64,000 bases of DNA, taken from the NCBI GenBank assembly GCA_047967505.1, contig CM106540.1; one strand, written 5' to 3'. This stretch comes from Dipteris shenzhenensis. Its lineage: Eukaryota > Polypodiophyta > Polypodiopsida > Gleicheniales. Every line of letters begins with the position of its first letter. The first letter of the stretch is position 1. The notes beneath the pieces were generated by a model, which worked only from the letters and a program-made list of their open reading frames with translations, was not told the origin of the DNA and ran no database searches. Positions 36,118-49,530 of this stretch are shown here, one piece after another. Both the position numbers and the translations under genes were made by a program.

Positions 36118-38675
36118 ATAGCATACTCCCACTTCGTTGATCATCGTGCATCATAGCCTCTCTATAGCAAGAAGGCTCCCCGCAATCAGTAAGCATCACA
36201 TAGTCTACCCCTGGAACAAACCTATCAGGCGGTCTAGACACTCTAGATGATCTTCTCAAGGGCATTTCAGCTTGCTGTCCCACCTGCATATCAGCCACAT
36301 TTGGCTCATCATTTCCACTAATAGATGATCCATCATCTACCCTTGATTGTATACCTGTGGGAGTACTTGGTGGTACCATTTCTTGCACATTTGGTACAGG
36401 GACAGCTTGCTGTCTATCAACATATGCAGGTGGATTCACATCCTGGAAAGTGATTCTCCTCCATTCCACATCCCTCATGGGTGCCTTATGCATCTTCTTC
36501 TCATTGAAGATCACATCATGGCTGTGTATGATTTTCTTTGCTTCTAGATCCCAGAGACGATAGCCCATGTCTCCACTTTCACCATAACCCATAAAGATGC
36601 ATTTCCTAGACTTGGGATCTAGCTTCTTTCGAAGCTCTTTTGGCACATGTGCATATGCCTCACACCCAAATATATGCAAATGAGAGTAAGAGGGCTTCTT
36701 GTCACTCCATGCCTCTTCAGGAATACCACCATCCAAACTCTTACTAGGTGATCTATTGATCACATGCACTGCAGTCTTCATTGCCTCAGCCCAAAAACCA
36801 CCAGAAAGACTTGCATTGGAAAGCATGCATTGCAACCTTTCTTGAATGGTACGGTTCATCTTTTCTGCATTTTGCTCTGGAGTACGAGGGGATGTGAGCT
36901 CCCTCTTAATCCCATGTGTATCACAGAAATGCTGAAAGTCATGAGAGAGATACTCTCCACCATTGTCAGTCCGTAGGCATTTAAGCGTTCTACCTGACTG
37001 ATTCTCAACCAAGGCCAGCCATTTCTAAAATACTTGGAACACATCACTCTTCCGAGCTATAGCATAAGCCCACACTTTCCTAGTTGCATCATCAATGAAT
37101 GTCACATAGTATTCAGCCCCGCCTAATGACCGTGTAGGCATGGGACCACATACATCTGAATGCACCAAATCAAGCATTTCAAACTCTTTCTTTCCCCTTC
37201 TTTTATGGGCTGATTTAGTCTGCTTCCCATAGAGACAATGCTCACAAAATTCAAAATCAGAGAAACTCAAATGCGGTACATAACCCAAACGGCATAAGAG
37301 TTTCATTCCATTCTGGCTCATGTACCCCAACTTGCAATGCCACAAAGAAGTGCTTGGCTGCTCGGTTATTGCAACAACATGATCAAATACCCCTGATACC
37401 TGTAAGGGATACAAAGTCCCACACTTGGCACCCCTGGCCAAAAGCAAAGAGCCCTTCTGAATTTTCCAACTCTGAAAGCCAAAAGTGGTGTGAAAACCAG
37501 CATCATCTAGCTGACCCACTGAAATAAGACTCTTGGTCAGCTTAGGCACATGTCTCACATGTTTCAAAACAAATGCAGACCCATTTGCAAAAGAAAACTT
37601 TATGTCACCTACTCCCACTATGTCACATGCATAGTCATTTCCAAGATGCACACAACCTGTCTTTCCACTATCATAAGTGGAGAACCATTCCCTATGGGGA
37701 GTAACATGGAATGAAGCACCAGAATCCAAAATCCAATCCTGGGAATATGCATCATGTGAAGTGGTAAGCAACTCTGCAGATAAACTAGACATGAAGAGAA
37801 CATCATTGTCACTATCATGTGTGACTGCATTGATCTCCTCGATCTTCACTTTTCCTTTGTCCTCCCTTGGACTCTCTTCCTTTTGATTTGCACCCCAATT
37901 TGCATTCATTTTCTTATCCTTTTGCTCTCTTTTCAGCTTGTAGCAATCCTTTTTCATATGGCCCTTCTTGCCACAATGGTAACACTCAATGTTCCATGCC
38001 CTGGATTTGCTACGAGACTTCCCTCTTTCTTGGGACTTCCCCCTGAACTGTGATCTACCCCTTTGCACATTTAAGGCTACATCTTGCTTGTTGCCATCCA
38101 TAGACTTTCGTCTAATCTCCTCGGCTAACAAGCTACCCACAACATCATCAAATTTCAGTACTCCACCAGTTGCAGAGTTACTCACAGCTATACGGAAGGT
38201 ATCCCATGAGGATGGCAATGAACATAAGAGAAATAAGTCTTCGCATCAAAATTCATTTTCTGAGCCTAAAGCTGGCTGAAAATAATATTGAATTCATTCA
38301 AGTGAGAAGCGATGGAGACCCCTTCCTTCATCTGTAGCTCAAACAACCTCTTCATGAGGTAAACTTTATTAGAGGCAGTTTCCTTCTCATAAGTGGCACA
38401 CAGTTTCTTCCACATATTGTAGTCTGCTCATTTACTACTGTGAAATAAACTGACTCTGCAAGATGAAGTCTAATAGTAGACTTTGCTAATGCATCCAACT
38501 CATTCCAATCATCCTCAGACATATTTGCAGGCTTAGCTTCAATCCCTGCCAAGGGTTTAATCTGCTTCTTTTGAATAAGCACATCCCTTATTTGTTCTTT
38601 TCACAAAGAAAAGTTTGTCCCATCAAACTTTTTAATGCTGAAAAACTCCTTTTCAGACATGGAAGAGGATGCCAT
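36118..38675 (-). pseudogene. Copia A gag-protease-integrase (broken)
   Basis: Gag starts at ATG 38675 (MASSSMSEKEFF) and meets a TGA about 25 codons on, where element B has TGG. A small deletion shifts the frame near 38425. The main frame (38218 down) has the CCHC knuckle CYHCGKKGHMKKDC, protease WILDSGASFHVTP with an intact DSG, the integrase zinc region and RTDNGGEYLSHDF. A short break separates it from 37012, where the core ends in PEQNAEKMNRT, two residues shorter than in B. The frame stops at 36113, just past the truncation. Confidence 0.9.
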
Positions 38676-40108
38676 GATGTAAATGAAACAAAATCCCAAA
38701 TGCTAGTCCCTGCAAGAGAGAATCACACCAAACACCAGGTGCACCCAAATGTGTATGCCACAATAGAGTGAAACAAACTCAAAGCTCAAAGCATCAAAAA
38801 ATGCATCTGACGCATGTGCATATACTATGCATCGATATGAGCAAATTTGGCCCAAAAGAAAATGCCAATAAGTGCCAAATGACTCAAGCATAAACACCGT
38901 CCACTGGCATATGCATCAATAATATCTCATCCAAGAGAGCATAGCACTATCAGTGCATCACCTGCAATGTGTCAAAGCTGTCCCTTAGCTTAAAATAGCA
39001 TCCATGTGCAAAGCGTCCATAAAAAATAGCATCCCACAAGGCAATTTGTGCCTATCAACGCATCCAATAAGGACCGCAATGCATCCAAATGGCCTATATA
39101 TCATCCATTGCAACCCAATGCATACCACGAATGAGCACACACTGCTCAAACTGCAACCAGAGTGATCTGCATAAGGTATGCTCAAGAAATCATAGTCCCA
39201 CGGTAATGACTGCTACTGAAAATAGAACCTGAGATGCCTCAAAACATGGGCACCATTGCATAATCGGACTCAGCAAGAAAATCTGCAAATATCTCTCTTC
39301 TGCCGAAACTCCAAAATCCCAACCGATGAGTGAGAAATGGGAGTCAACACTTATCCACTGCCATGTGGCATAAATCTAAGGTTTCAAAACCTTAGAATGA
39401 AAAATGCATAACAGAGAGATGAAATCGAATACACAGATATCTATAACTCTGAAAATCCTCCACCGAATCACGCAAGAACTGATAGGTAGGGGTTTTTGGG
39501 CGTCGGGAACGCAATGGGACAGACGGTTTTAGAAACCGTGGTCTCAATCACTGGGTCCAACACACGGACTGAAAAACGTTTTTGGAAACAGAGCTGTTTG
39601 TAAACTCCACCGGAGTGCGAATGATGAGCAACATAGAGGTTTTAGGACCTCTTGAGTCCACCGGAACTGACAGATCTGCAAATGGTTGCTCCAAACTTGA
39701 GTTCCAACACCCGGGCAAAAAATGCGAAACTGACACAGTGAGCCAGAAATCCAATGAAATGATCCTAGATTCAAGAATGAAGGTGTTTTCAAGCTCTTGA
39801 AGTAATGTGGACACCAAAAGCAAGCAATAGTAGCCTCTACAAGTCAATATGGAGTCTCTGTCATCGAACGGAACAGGGAAAAGCTCAAAAAACGAATTTT
39901 TCTTTGAAACCACTTAACAAGCTCTCAAAAACCACTTCGCAAAGCCAAAGTGACTTTTCCAAAGATTCCTCCAAGGTCTCTGCACACTCGGATGCAAGTA
40001 AAGTCACCCACAAAGCTTCCCACAAAGCTTCTCCTTCCTCCCACAGAGCTGCTGAGCTTCCAAGCATTCACGCACGCTCAGCTAGATCACCCGAGCTCTG
40101 ATACCAGT

Positions 40109-40278
40109 TGAGAATGCTCTCAATGGAAGCAAGAACAGAAGAGGGAGAGAGAGAGACAGAGAGCCACACAAGTTTGGTGGGTGCAGAACCACCCTAATCT
40201 TCTTTTTCATTCATTTATATATGTGTTTGAGTATTGTACATAACCGAGGTAAAGGCACAATGACCTTTAACCCCCACA
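40109..40278 (-). repeat. Copia A 5' LTR (170 bp)
   Basis: On the minus strand it begins TGTGGGGGTTAAAGGTCA and ends GAGAGCATTCTCA. The dinucleotide AC follows, then TGGTATCAGAGC. Length and ends equal those of element B. Confidence 0.9.
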
Positions 40279-40349
40279 CATGCATGGTCATCAAAGTATG
40301 CCATGTACATCAAAGTACACATACATGATTGCCAAAGTATGTGCCACCT

Positions 40350-42640
40350 ACATCAGCTATCATCGGAGGAATCTGACAACTCAATATAGGTGCCTCTAAT
40401 ACCCTCTGATCAGGCTCCTGCACAACACGCTGCCCGATTGTCTGCTGTGTAGAAGGTCTAGCAGCATCTCCATGGGATGCAGTAGCACGTTGACCACTAC
40501 CTGTATCTCCACAATCCTTGCATCCTCCACATATGGGTGGTTAAGCTTCCAAAGTCACTGATTTGCATGGATTCATGCCTCAAATCTAGCACGAGTAATA
40601 GGGATGTTTTTATCGAAGCAATACTTATATATTAATATAAAATCTTGGCGAAAGTTTATCGAGCTAGTTTTTTTAGTTTCACAATATCTGCAGAACATAG
40701 TATAATTTTGTATATTTCATTTTGAAATTTAAAGAAAAAGTTGCAAATCCAGGCGAAACTTTAAATATTTTCTCATAAAAGTTTCAAATCTTGGCGAATT
40801 TTTCAAAACTTTATTTTATCAAGGCATACAAACTTTTGACACCAATATAAAAGTTTCGCTTCTTAACGAAACTAATTGGAAAAAATCATCCATGACGAGT
40901 AAGCTCCTGCTCACATCTGAGCTACTGGTCCATATCCTCCCCAATATTCTGCTACACCCAATCCTGCAAGGATATCTCTAGGTGTGCCTCTTGCTCGATG
41001 TGTCGTTCCTCCTCTGCTCATGCCTCATCATCAAGCATGAAGTCTACATACGAGAACTACCGCGGTATACATGCAGCGATCACTACAACATCAAATTCCT
41101 CCTACTCAAGCAAGTCCCTCTATGCCTCTGCCCTATAATGCTCTGTCAAGATCGTGCGGGCAATGGGGTCAATAGCCTGGCCATGTCTAGGGTATAGGTC
41201 ATCCATGCCTAGACCACGATAGGTAGGCACTCTGATATCAGCAAAACAAACTGGGTAGCATGCCCGTGAAACCATATGCTGGGTCAGGCAGTGGAGATGG
41301 GTGAGGTGGCTGCATCCTAGGCCAAAAAATCCTACACTATCAAAATCCTCATGGCAAAGGATGCATGTAGACATGGGGATCCTAGAGAGTACAGCTAGGT
41401 CTATGGGATGTCTAGTGGGAACATCTATAGGAGAGGCGGGATACAAGGCCACACTAGGGTGTATCCTATGGTGACTCTCTCATCACGCGAGATGTGCCTC
41501 AACTGATACAGATAGTGCTCAGCTTGATGGTATGCAATGCATGCCGAGACCCTCTACTCTTGCAGCTCTGCCTCTAGCTGTCGTACTCAAGTCTGCATCT
41601 GCCAAACAAACACACATCATGAGGTGAGAAAGGGGCATGGCACATGAGTAACTCATGTGGCATCAAAATATAGTAAAATATGATGAACGACTAACCTCGC
41701 TAGTAGACTCTACCAACCGTGCCTCCAAATCAGCAATACATGTGTCATGCTCATCTGTGGAGGTGGAATTTGTAGTGTGCACATGCAAAAATCATTCTAA
41801 TGTGACTTTGCAACAAAAAAAAGCATGGCAAATTTTATAGATCAAGAACAATAATCTCTACCTATACAGATATTGACAAGGCGGAGACCATGTCATGCAA
41901 GGACATGGCTATAGAATGAATGTTCGAATGTAGTCGTCCCCTCTGATCGATCATAATGCTGGTGCAGGGACCGTATGAAGCTCTAGTGCCTCACGTTGAT
42001 GTCGCACACTTGCTGTCTGCTACTGGCGTCCCATCCTGCCATGTCCAGCTCCTGATCCACGACACACACTGAGATAGTCCTCCCTTTCCCTGAGGATGAA
42101 CTCAACATATAGCTGCATCGCAAATGAGCGAGGGATTTGGTAGTTGTGAGGCAACCAACCACCATTGGTAGCGATATACCTCAGATAGATATGTGCTGCC
42201 ATGATGGGGTGCATACACTGCAATATGTGAAAAGGCTATCCTAAACGAGGTCACTGGGACGTTGTCTGACCATCCCAAAAAAGTAGATCTAGAGCTACCC
42301 TATGAGGAGAGAATCACGCTCAAATAGGGCATGTATGGCTCTCCAATCCATGCCTTAACCTCCTACCTCATCCTCTGCCTATGACTGAAACGTCTGCTAA
42401 AGGTCCTCATAAGCACCTAGTCGACGTAGACCATCAATGATTGCATCCACACTCGCAACCAAGTGAGGGGGGGCCCCAACATTCTGCAGAGTCCTCATCG
42501 CAACTCTCAAAATCTCAATCTGCTGTTGTACAGTGGCGGGAGCTGCATTAGGTCTACACAAGTAAACACATACGTCTAAGGTCACTAATTCAAGTTGCAT
42601 ATGTATGTTTGCATGTCTTCCCACATACACATGCATGCTC
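40350..42640 (-). pseudogene. Decayed multi-exon gene with coiled coil and RING-H2-like domain
   Basis: Minus-strand coding pieces, in order: VQQQIEILRVAMRTLQNVGA (42.6-42.4 kb); GGWLPHNYQIPRSFAMQLYV (about 42.2-42.0 kb); SFIRSLHQHYDRSEGTTTFE (about 41.95 kb); a coiled coil (CIADLEARLVESTSE) ending at a donor near 41697; an acceptor TTTGTTTGGCAG near 41603 leading into more coiled coil; then CILCHEDF, GCSHLTHLHC and CYPVCFADI within the 110-codon frame 41452-41120. The Cys/His spacing fits RING-H2 (CX2C-X13-CXHX2HX2C) except CX3C at the end. Most internal stops are TAG or TGA where CAG, CGA or TGG would fit. The family is unknown to me: a host gene or a transposon-carried gene, now dead. Confidence 0.5.
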
Positions 42641-43501
42641 AGGTGTAAAACCCAAAGGTGATCTACATGGATTTGGATTCAGCTCCATAATTTCAAGCAC
42701 TAACACAAATTAGTGCTCCATAACAACAACATTGGCGTCCCTAGAAAACCAAGTCTTTGCTACATGTTTTGGGGTATTCTACATGTTTCTATCCATGACT
42801 ATCATCAAGTGTAACTATTCTTCTCTCTCTCCATAATGTCTATCGACAATTCTTTCATTTTTACATTTTTCTACTTCAAATGAAAGTGATAATAGAAGTG
42901 AAAAAAAGCAAAATCCTTATGAAGGGTATAATGACTTTGAAAGTTTATTACTCTTGGATGAATAGCTCGATAGCTATTGCCTCTATGAAAATTATCTACT
43001 AAACCTATAAAATGTGTTGGCCACTATTCAACAAGGTGAATTGGGTTCTACCATTGTATTAGGTGAGCCTATTTGTCAATGTGAGTAGTCAAGTGTCGCT
43101 TGACTCCTTACATTATGCTAGAGATGCATAAACTATGGCATTGAAATTATTGAGAGAAAGTAGGAGGGACTAGACTCCCACTTGCTAACATGTACATATA
43201 GGTGCCTCCTTTTAATATGAGGAGGGGCTACCACATGGCACTACCATGTGGCCCTTATGCTAACCTCCTAAATTAATAATACTAAAATGGAATCAATATG
43301 GAAGTTGTGGTGTGTGTTGAGCTAAGCAAAGTTGCACAAAGGAGCAACCAAAGTCGCACAAAGACTTTAGAGGTATATGCTCCGAGAGAACAAGGCCTAT
43401 TTCTGCCTCTTTATTTTGTTTTGCATATTCTAACAAAACTACATGGAGGTATTAGATATGCTCAATGCCCCACCCTCCTGGTAACCACTAGTGGTCCAAG
43501 G
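42641..43501. other. Unassigned sequence left of copia C
   Basis: AT-rich sequence without a motif-bearing frame. It ends at the TG of the copia C LTR (43502). Confidence 0.5.
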
Positions 43502-43761
43502 TGCTCAAGTTGTAAGGCCCCCATATGAGGAGAAGCCATGTGTGAGCCCGGGACACTCGATGGTTTGGATCCTGACTTGCATGTCAGATAAGGTCTATCA
43601 ATGAGACCGTTGATGGTAGAAAAGTGATTGTGTGGGAGCCGCTTATTCTTGCTAGGGCGTAGGGGCCAACTGGCCCCCAACTAGGAGGTCCCAAGGGGGC
43701 CAGTGGCCCCCCTGGTGGGGGTTCAGGGGTGGGGGCCCCCGAGGCGATGGTATAGGGAATA
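43502..43761 (+). repeat. Copia C 5' LTR, first part
   Basis: It begins TGCTCAAGTTGTAAGGCCCC, the same as the 3' LTR at 54007, and contains G/C-rich hairpins such as CTGACTTGCATGTCAG. Its last five bases, GAATA (43757-43761), are the target of element B. Confidence 0.9.
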
Positions 43762-43931
43762 TGTGGGGGTTAAAGGTCACTGTGCCTTTACCCCGGTTAT
43801 GTACAATACTCAAACACATATATAAATGAATGAAAAAGAAGATTAGGGTGGTTCTGCACCCACCAAACTTGTGTGGCTCTCTATCTCTCTCTCTCCTTCT
43901 TCCGTTCTTGCTTCCATTGAGAGCACTCTTA
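43762..43931 (+). repeat. Copia B 5' LTR (170 bp)
   Basis: It begins TGTGGGGGTTAAAGGTCA and ends GAGCACTCTTA, where the 3' copy ends CTCTCA. It is followed by AC and TGGTATCAGAGCC. Confidence 0.9.
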
Positions 43932-43933
43932 AC

Positions 43934-43945
43934 TGGTATCAGAGC
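43934..43945 (+). other. tRNA-Met primer binding site of copia B
   Basis: TGGTATCAGAGC begins two bases after the 5' LTR. Confidence 0.85.
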
Positions 43946-45351
43946 CTGAGTGATCTAGCTGAGCGTGCGTGAATGCTGGAAGCTCAGCAGCTCTGTGGGA
44001 GGAAGGAGAAGCTCTGTGGGAAGCTTTGTGGGTGACTTTACTTGCATCCGAGTGTGCAGAGACCTTGGAGGAACCTTTGGAAAAGTCACTTTGGCTTTGC
44101 AAAGTGGTTTTGAGAGCCTGTTAAGAGCTTTCAAAGAAAAAGTCGTTTTTTGAGCTTTTCCCTGTTTCGTTCGATGACAGAGACTCCATATTGACTTGTA
44201 GAGGTAACTATTGCTTGCTTTTGGTGTCCACATTACTTCAGGAGCCTGGAAACACCTTCATTCCTGAATCTGGGATCATTTCATTGGATTTCTGAGTCAC
44301 TGTGTCAGTTCCTGCGTTTTTTGCTCGAGTGTTGAAACTCAAGTTTGGAGCAACCATTTGCAGATCTGTCAGTTCCGGTGGACTCAAGAGGTCTAAAACT
44401 TCTATGTTGCTCATCATTCACACTCCGGTGGAGTTTACAAACAGCTCTGTTTCAAAAAACGTTTTTGAGTCCGTGTGTTGGACCCAGTGATTGAGACCAC
44501 GGTTTCCAAAACCGTTTGTCCCATTGCGTTCCGGACGCCCAAAAACCCCTACCTGTCAGTTCTTGTGCAATTCGGTGGAGGATTTTCAGAGTTATAGATC
44601 TCTGTGTATTCGATTTCGTCTCTCTGTTATGCATTTTTCATTCTAAGGTTTTGAAACCTTAGATTTATGCCACATGGCAGTGGATAAGTGTTGACTCCCA
44701 CATCGGTTGGGATTTTGGAGTTCTGGCAGAAGAGAGATATTTGCAGATTTTCTTGCTGAGTCCGATTATGCAATGGCGCCCATGTTTTGAGGCATCTCAG
44801 GTTCTATTTTCAGTAGCGCTCATTACCGTGGGACTATGATTTCTTGAGCATACCTTATGCAGATCACTCTGGTTGTAGTTTGAGCAGTGTGCGCTCATTC
44901 GTGGTATGCATTGGGTTGCAGTGGATGATTTATAGACCATTTGGATGCACTGCGGTCCTTATTGGATGCGTTGATAGGCCCAAATTTCCTTGTGGGATGC
45001 TATTCTTTTATGGACGCTTTGCACATGGATGCTATTTTATGCTGAGGGACAGCTTTGAAACATTGCAGGTGATGCACTGATAGTGCTATGCTCTCTTGGA
45101 TGAGACATTATTGATGCATATGCCAGTGGACAGTGTTTATGCTTGAGTCATTTGGCACTTATTGGCATTTTCTTTTGGGCCAGATTTGCTCATATGGATG
45201 CATAGTATATGCACATGAGTCTGCTACTTTGAGTTTTGAGTTTTGGTGATCTTTCACTCTATTGTGGCATACACATTTGGGTGCGCCTGGTATTTGGTGC
45301 ACGATTCTCTCTTGCAGGCACTAGCATTTGGGATTTTGCTTTATTTGCATC

Positions 45352-48300
45352 ATGGCATCCTCTTCCATGTCTAAAAAGGAGTTTTTCAGCATTAAAAAGT
45401 TTGATGGGACAGACTTTTCTTTGTGGAAAGAACAAATAAGGGATGTGCTTATTCAAAAGAAGCAGATTAAACCCTTGGCAGGTATTGAAGCTAAGCCTGC
45501 GGATATGTTTGAGGATGATTGGAATGAGTTGGATGCATTAGCAAAGTCTACTATTAGACTTCATCTTGCAGAGCCAGTTTATTTCACAGTAGTAAATGAG
45601 TAGACTACGGAAGATTTGTGGAAGAAACTGTGTGCCACTTATGAGAAGGAAACTGCCTCTAATAAAGTTTACCTCATGAAGAGGTTGTTTGAGCTGCAGA
45701 TGAAGGAAGGGGTCTCCATTGCTTCTCACTTGAATGAATTCAATATTATTTTCAGCCAGCTTCAGGCTCAAAAGATGAATTTTGATGCGGAGACTAAGGC
45801 AATATATCTCTTATGTTCATTGCCATCCTCATGGGATACCTTCTGTATAGCTGTCAGTAACTCTGCACCTGGTGGAGTACTGAAATTTGATGATGTTGTG
45901 GGTAGCTTGTTGGCCGAGGAGATTAGACGGAAGTCTATGGATGGCAACAAGCAGGATGTAGCCTTAAATGTGCAAAGGGGTAGATCACAGTTCAGGGGGA
46001 AGTCCCAAGAAAGAGGGAAGTCTCGTAGCAAATCCAGGGCATGAAACATTGAGTGTTACCATTGTGGCAAGAAGGGCCATATGAAAAAGGATTGCTACAA
46101 GCTAAAAAGAGAGCAAAAGGATAAGAAAAAGAATGCAAATTGGGGTGCAAATCAAAAGGAAGAGAGTCCAAGGGAGGACAAAGGAAAAGTGAAGATCGAG
46201 GAGATCAATGCAGTCACACATGATAGTGACAATGATGTTCTCTTCATGTCTAGTTTTTTTGCAGAGTTGCTTACCACTTCAGATGATGCATATTCCCAGG
46301 ATTGGATTTTGGATTCTGGTGCTTCATTCCATGTTACTCCCCATAGGGAATGGTTCTCCACTTATGATAGTGGAAAGATAGGTTGTGTGCATCTTGGAAA
46401 TGACTATGCATGTGACATAGTGGGAGCAGGTGACATAAAGTTTTCTTTTGCAAATGGGTCTGCATTTGTTTTGAAACATGTGAGACATGTGCCTAAGTTG
46501 ACCAAGAGTCTTATTTCAGTGGGTCAGCTAGATGATGCTAGTTTTCACACCACTTTTGGCTTTCAAAGTTGGAAAATTCAAAAGGGCTCTATGCTTTTCG
46601 CTAGGGGTGCTAAGTGTGGGACTTTGTATCCCTTACATGTATCAGGGGTATTTGATCATGTTGTTGCAATAACCAACCAGCCAAGCACTTCTTTGTGGCA
46701 TTGCAGGTTGGGGCACATGAGCCAGAATGGAATGAAACTCTTATGCCGTTTGGGTTATGTACCGCATTTGAGTTTCTCTGATTTTGAATTTTGTGAGCAC
46801 TGTCTCTATGGGAAGCACACTAAATCAGCCCATAAAAGAAGGGGAAAGAAAGAGTTTGAAATGCTTGATTTGGTGCATTCAGACGTATGTGGTCCCATGC
46901 CTATACGGTCATTAGGCGGGGCTGAATACTATGTGACATTCATTGATGATGCAACTAGGAAAGTGTGGGCTTATGCTATAGCTCGAAAGAGTGATGTGTT
47001 CCAGGTATTTCAGAAATGGCTGGCCTTGGTTGAGAATCAGTCAGGTAGAACGCTTAAATGCCTACGGACTGACAATGGTGGAGAGTATCTCTCTCACGAC
47101 TTTCAGCATTTCTGTGATACACGTGGGATTAAGAGGGAGCTCACATCCCCTCGTACTCCAGAGCAAAATCCAGTTGCAGAAAAGATGAACCGTACCATTC
47201 AAGAAAGGTTGCAATGCATGCTTTCCAATGCAAGTCTTTCTGGTGGTTTTTGGGCTGAGGCAATGAAGACTGCAATGCATGTGATCAATAGATCGCCTAG
47301 TAAGAGTTTGAATGGTGGTATTCCTGAAGAGGCATGGAGTGGCAAGAAGCCCTCTTACTCTCATTTGCGTATATTTGGGTGTGAGGCATATGCACATGTG
47401 CCAAAAGAGCTTCGAAAGAAGCTAGATCCTAAGTCTAAGAAATGCATCTTTCTGGGTTATGGTGAAAGTGGAGAGATGGGCTATCGTCTCTGGGATCCAG
47501 AAGAAAAGAAGATCATACGCAGCCATGATGTGGTCTTCAATGAGAAGAAGATGCATAAGGCACCCATGAGGGATGTGGAAATGAGGAGAATCACTTTCCA
47601 GGATGTGAATCCACCTGCATATGTTGATAGGCAGCAAGCTGTCCATGCACCAAATGTGCAAGAAATGGTACCACCAAGTAGTCCCATAGGTATACAATCA
47701 AGGGTAGATGATGGATCATCTATTGGTGGAAATGATGAGCCAAATGTGGCTGATATGCAAGTGGGACAGCAAGCTGAAATGCCCTTGAGAAGATCATCTA
47801 GAGTGTCTAGACCGCCTGATAGATTTGTTCTAGGGGTAGACTATGTGATGCTTACTGATTGCGGGGAGACTTCTTGCTATAGAGAGGCTATGATGCATGA
47901 GGATAAACGCAAGTGGGAGTATGCTATGCAATCAAAGATGAGTTCACTTATGAAGAATAAGACTTGGGACTTGGTTTCTTTGCCACATGGAAAGAAAGCA
48001 TTGCCATGTAAATGGGTCTACAAAATGAAGGTCACAGGTGATGATGTGCCTAGGTACAAGGCCCGTTTGGTTGCTAAAGGGTTCAAGCAAGAGAAGGGTG
48101 TGGACTTTGATGAGATATTCTCTCCGGTTGTGAAGATGACCACACTTAGATGCATGCTTGGACTAGTGGCAGTAGAGGATATGGAGCTTATGCAAATGGA
48201 TGTCAAGACAGCTTTCTTGCATGGGGATTTGCATGAGGAAATTTACATGGTGTAGCTGGAAGGCTTTGAAGAAAAGGGCAAAGAGCATTTAGTTTGCAAG

Positions 48301-49530
48301 CTGAAGAAGAGTCTCTATGGTCTTAAGCAAGCACCTAGAGAATGGTATCAGAAGTTTGATGCTTTCATTCGGTCCCAGGGTTTTAGAAGGAGTGAAATTG
48401 ATCACTGCCTCTACACTAAAAGGGCTAAGGATAATAGCCTGATAATCTTGGCACTATATGTGGATGATATGCTATTGGCTAGCAAGAATACTTATGAGCT
48501 AGATGCATTAAAGGCCAAGTTGCATGAGGCCTTTGATATGAAGGATTTGGGACTTGCAAGTCATATTCTTGGTATGCACATCACGCGTGATCGGAGTAGG
48601 AAACTCCTTTGGCTTTCACAAAAAGAGTATGTTACAAAAGTATTACAGCGTTTCAATATGGAGGGGGGGAAGGCAGTGAGTACTCCATTGCCTCCATATG
48701 TGAAACTGAGTCATACAGATAGTCCCAAATCAGATGAGGAGAGGGCCATGATGGCCAAGGTTCCTTATGCATCAACAGTTGGGAGCCTTATGTATGCTAT
48801 GATAGCTACTAGACCAGACATTGCATTTGCAGTGGGAGTTGTTAGCTGGTATATGGCTAATCCAGGAAAGAGGCATTGGGAGGCCGTTAAGTGCATCATG
48901 AGGTACATGAAGGGTACCAAGGAGATGTGCATTTGCTTTGGTAAAGGAGACATGCGTGTACTTGGGTACACAGATTCAGACTATGTAGGGCATGTGGATA
49001 GTAGGAGATCCACTTCTGGTTATGTGTTCACCTTTGCAGGTGGTGCAGTGTCGTGGATGTCTCGCGCACAGAAGTGCGTTGCTTTGTCTACCACAGAGGC
49101 TGAGTATGTTGCAGCCACAGAGGGTTGCAAGGAGGCTATATGGCTTCATCGGCTAGTGGGAGATTTGGGGATTCATACAGGTGTACAGACATTGCATAGT
49201 GATTCCATGAGTGCTATTCAGCTAGCACGGAATCCGGTCTTTCATGCAAATACCAAACACATTGAGGTCAGGTACCATTTCATCAAGGGGGTACTTGAGG
49301 ACAAGCGCATAGAGCTTGTCAAGGTTCATACAGATGATAACCCTGCAGATATGCTGATGAAGAGTCTACCTAGTCAGTGGTTTGAGTATTGTCGTGTATT
49401 GATGGGCATTGGATATGCTCACTGGTTGTTCTCCCTTAAAGGCACATTGTCCTTTAAGTGGGAGGTTGTGGGGGTTAAAGGTCACTGTGCCTTTACCCCA
49501 GTTATGTACAATACTCAAACACATATATAA
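45352..49530 (+). pseudogene. Copia B gag-pol, one frame with three stops
   Basis: A single reading frame starts at ATG 45352 (MASSSMSKKEFF). Gag has FDGTDFSLWKEQIRDVL and the knuckle CYHCGKKGHMKKDC. Protease has DWILDSGASFHVTP. Integrase has HCRLGHMS, the CEHC finger, HSDVCGPM, RTDNGGEYLS and an intact Glu in PVAEKMNRT. RT has WVYKMKVTGDD and YVDDMLLASK. RNase H has YTDSDYVGHVDSRRS and STTEAEYVAATEG. Only TAG 45601, TGA 46042 and TAG 48253 interrupt it; all catalytic motifs that I can see are kept. Element A has CAG and TGG at the first two stops, so these are recent point mutations. Confidence 0.95.

Larger units (their letters stand above)
36118..40278 (-). mobile_element. Ty1/copia element A, 3'-truncated
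   Basis: On the minus strand it runs 5' LTR (40278-40109), primer site, a 1.4-kb leader, gag, protease and integrase. It ends abruptly at about 36118, before RT. It is the same family as element B (43762-49636), and the two align throughout with few indels. The lost half includes RT, RNase H and the 3' LTR, so it cannot move by itself. Confidence 0.9.

Noticed and set aside
45601-48255. RNA editing or stop readthrough as an explanation for TAG/TGA in copia B
   Set aside because: U-to-C editing is an organelle process in plants, and the same stop pattern occurs in elements with deletions. Methylation-linked C-to-T decay is simpler.
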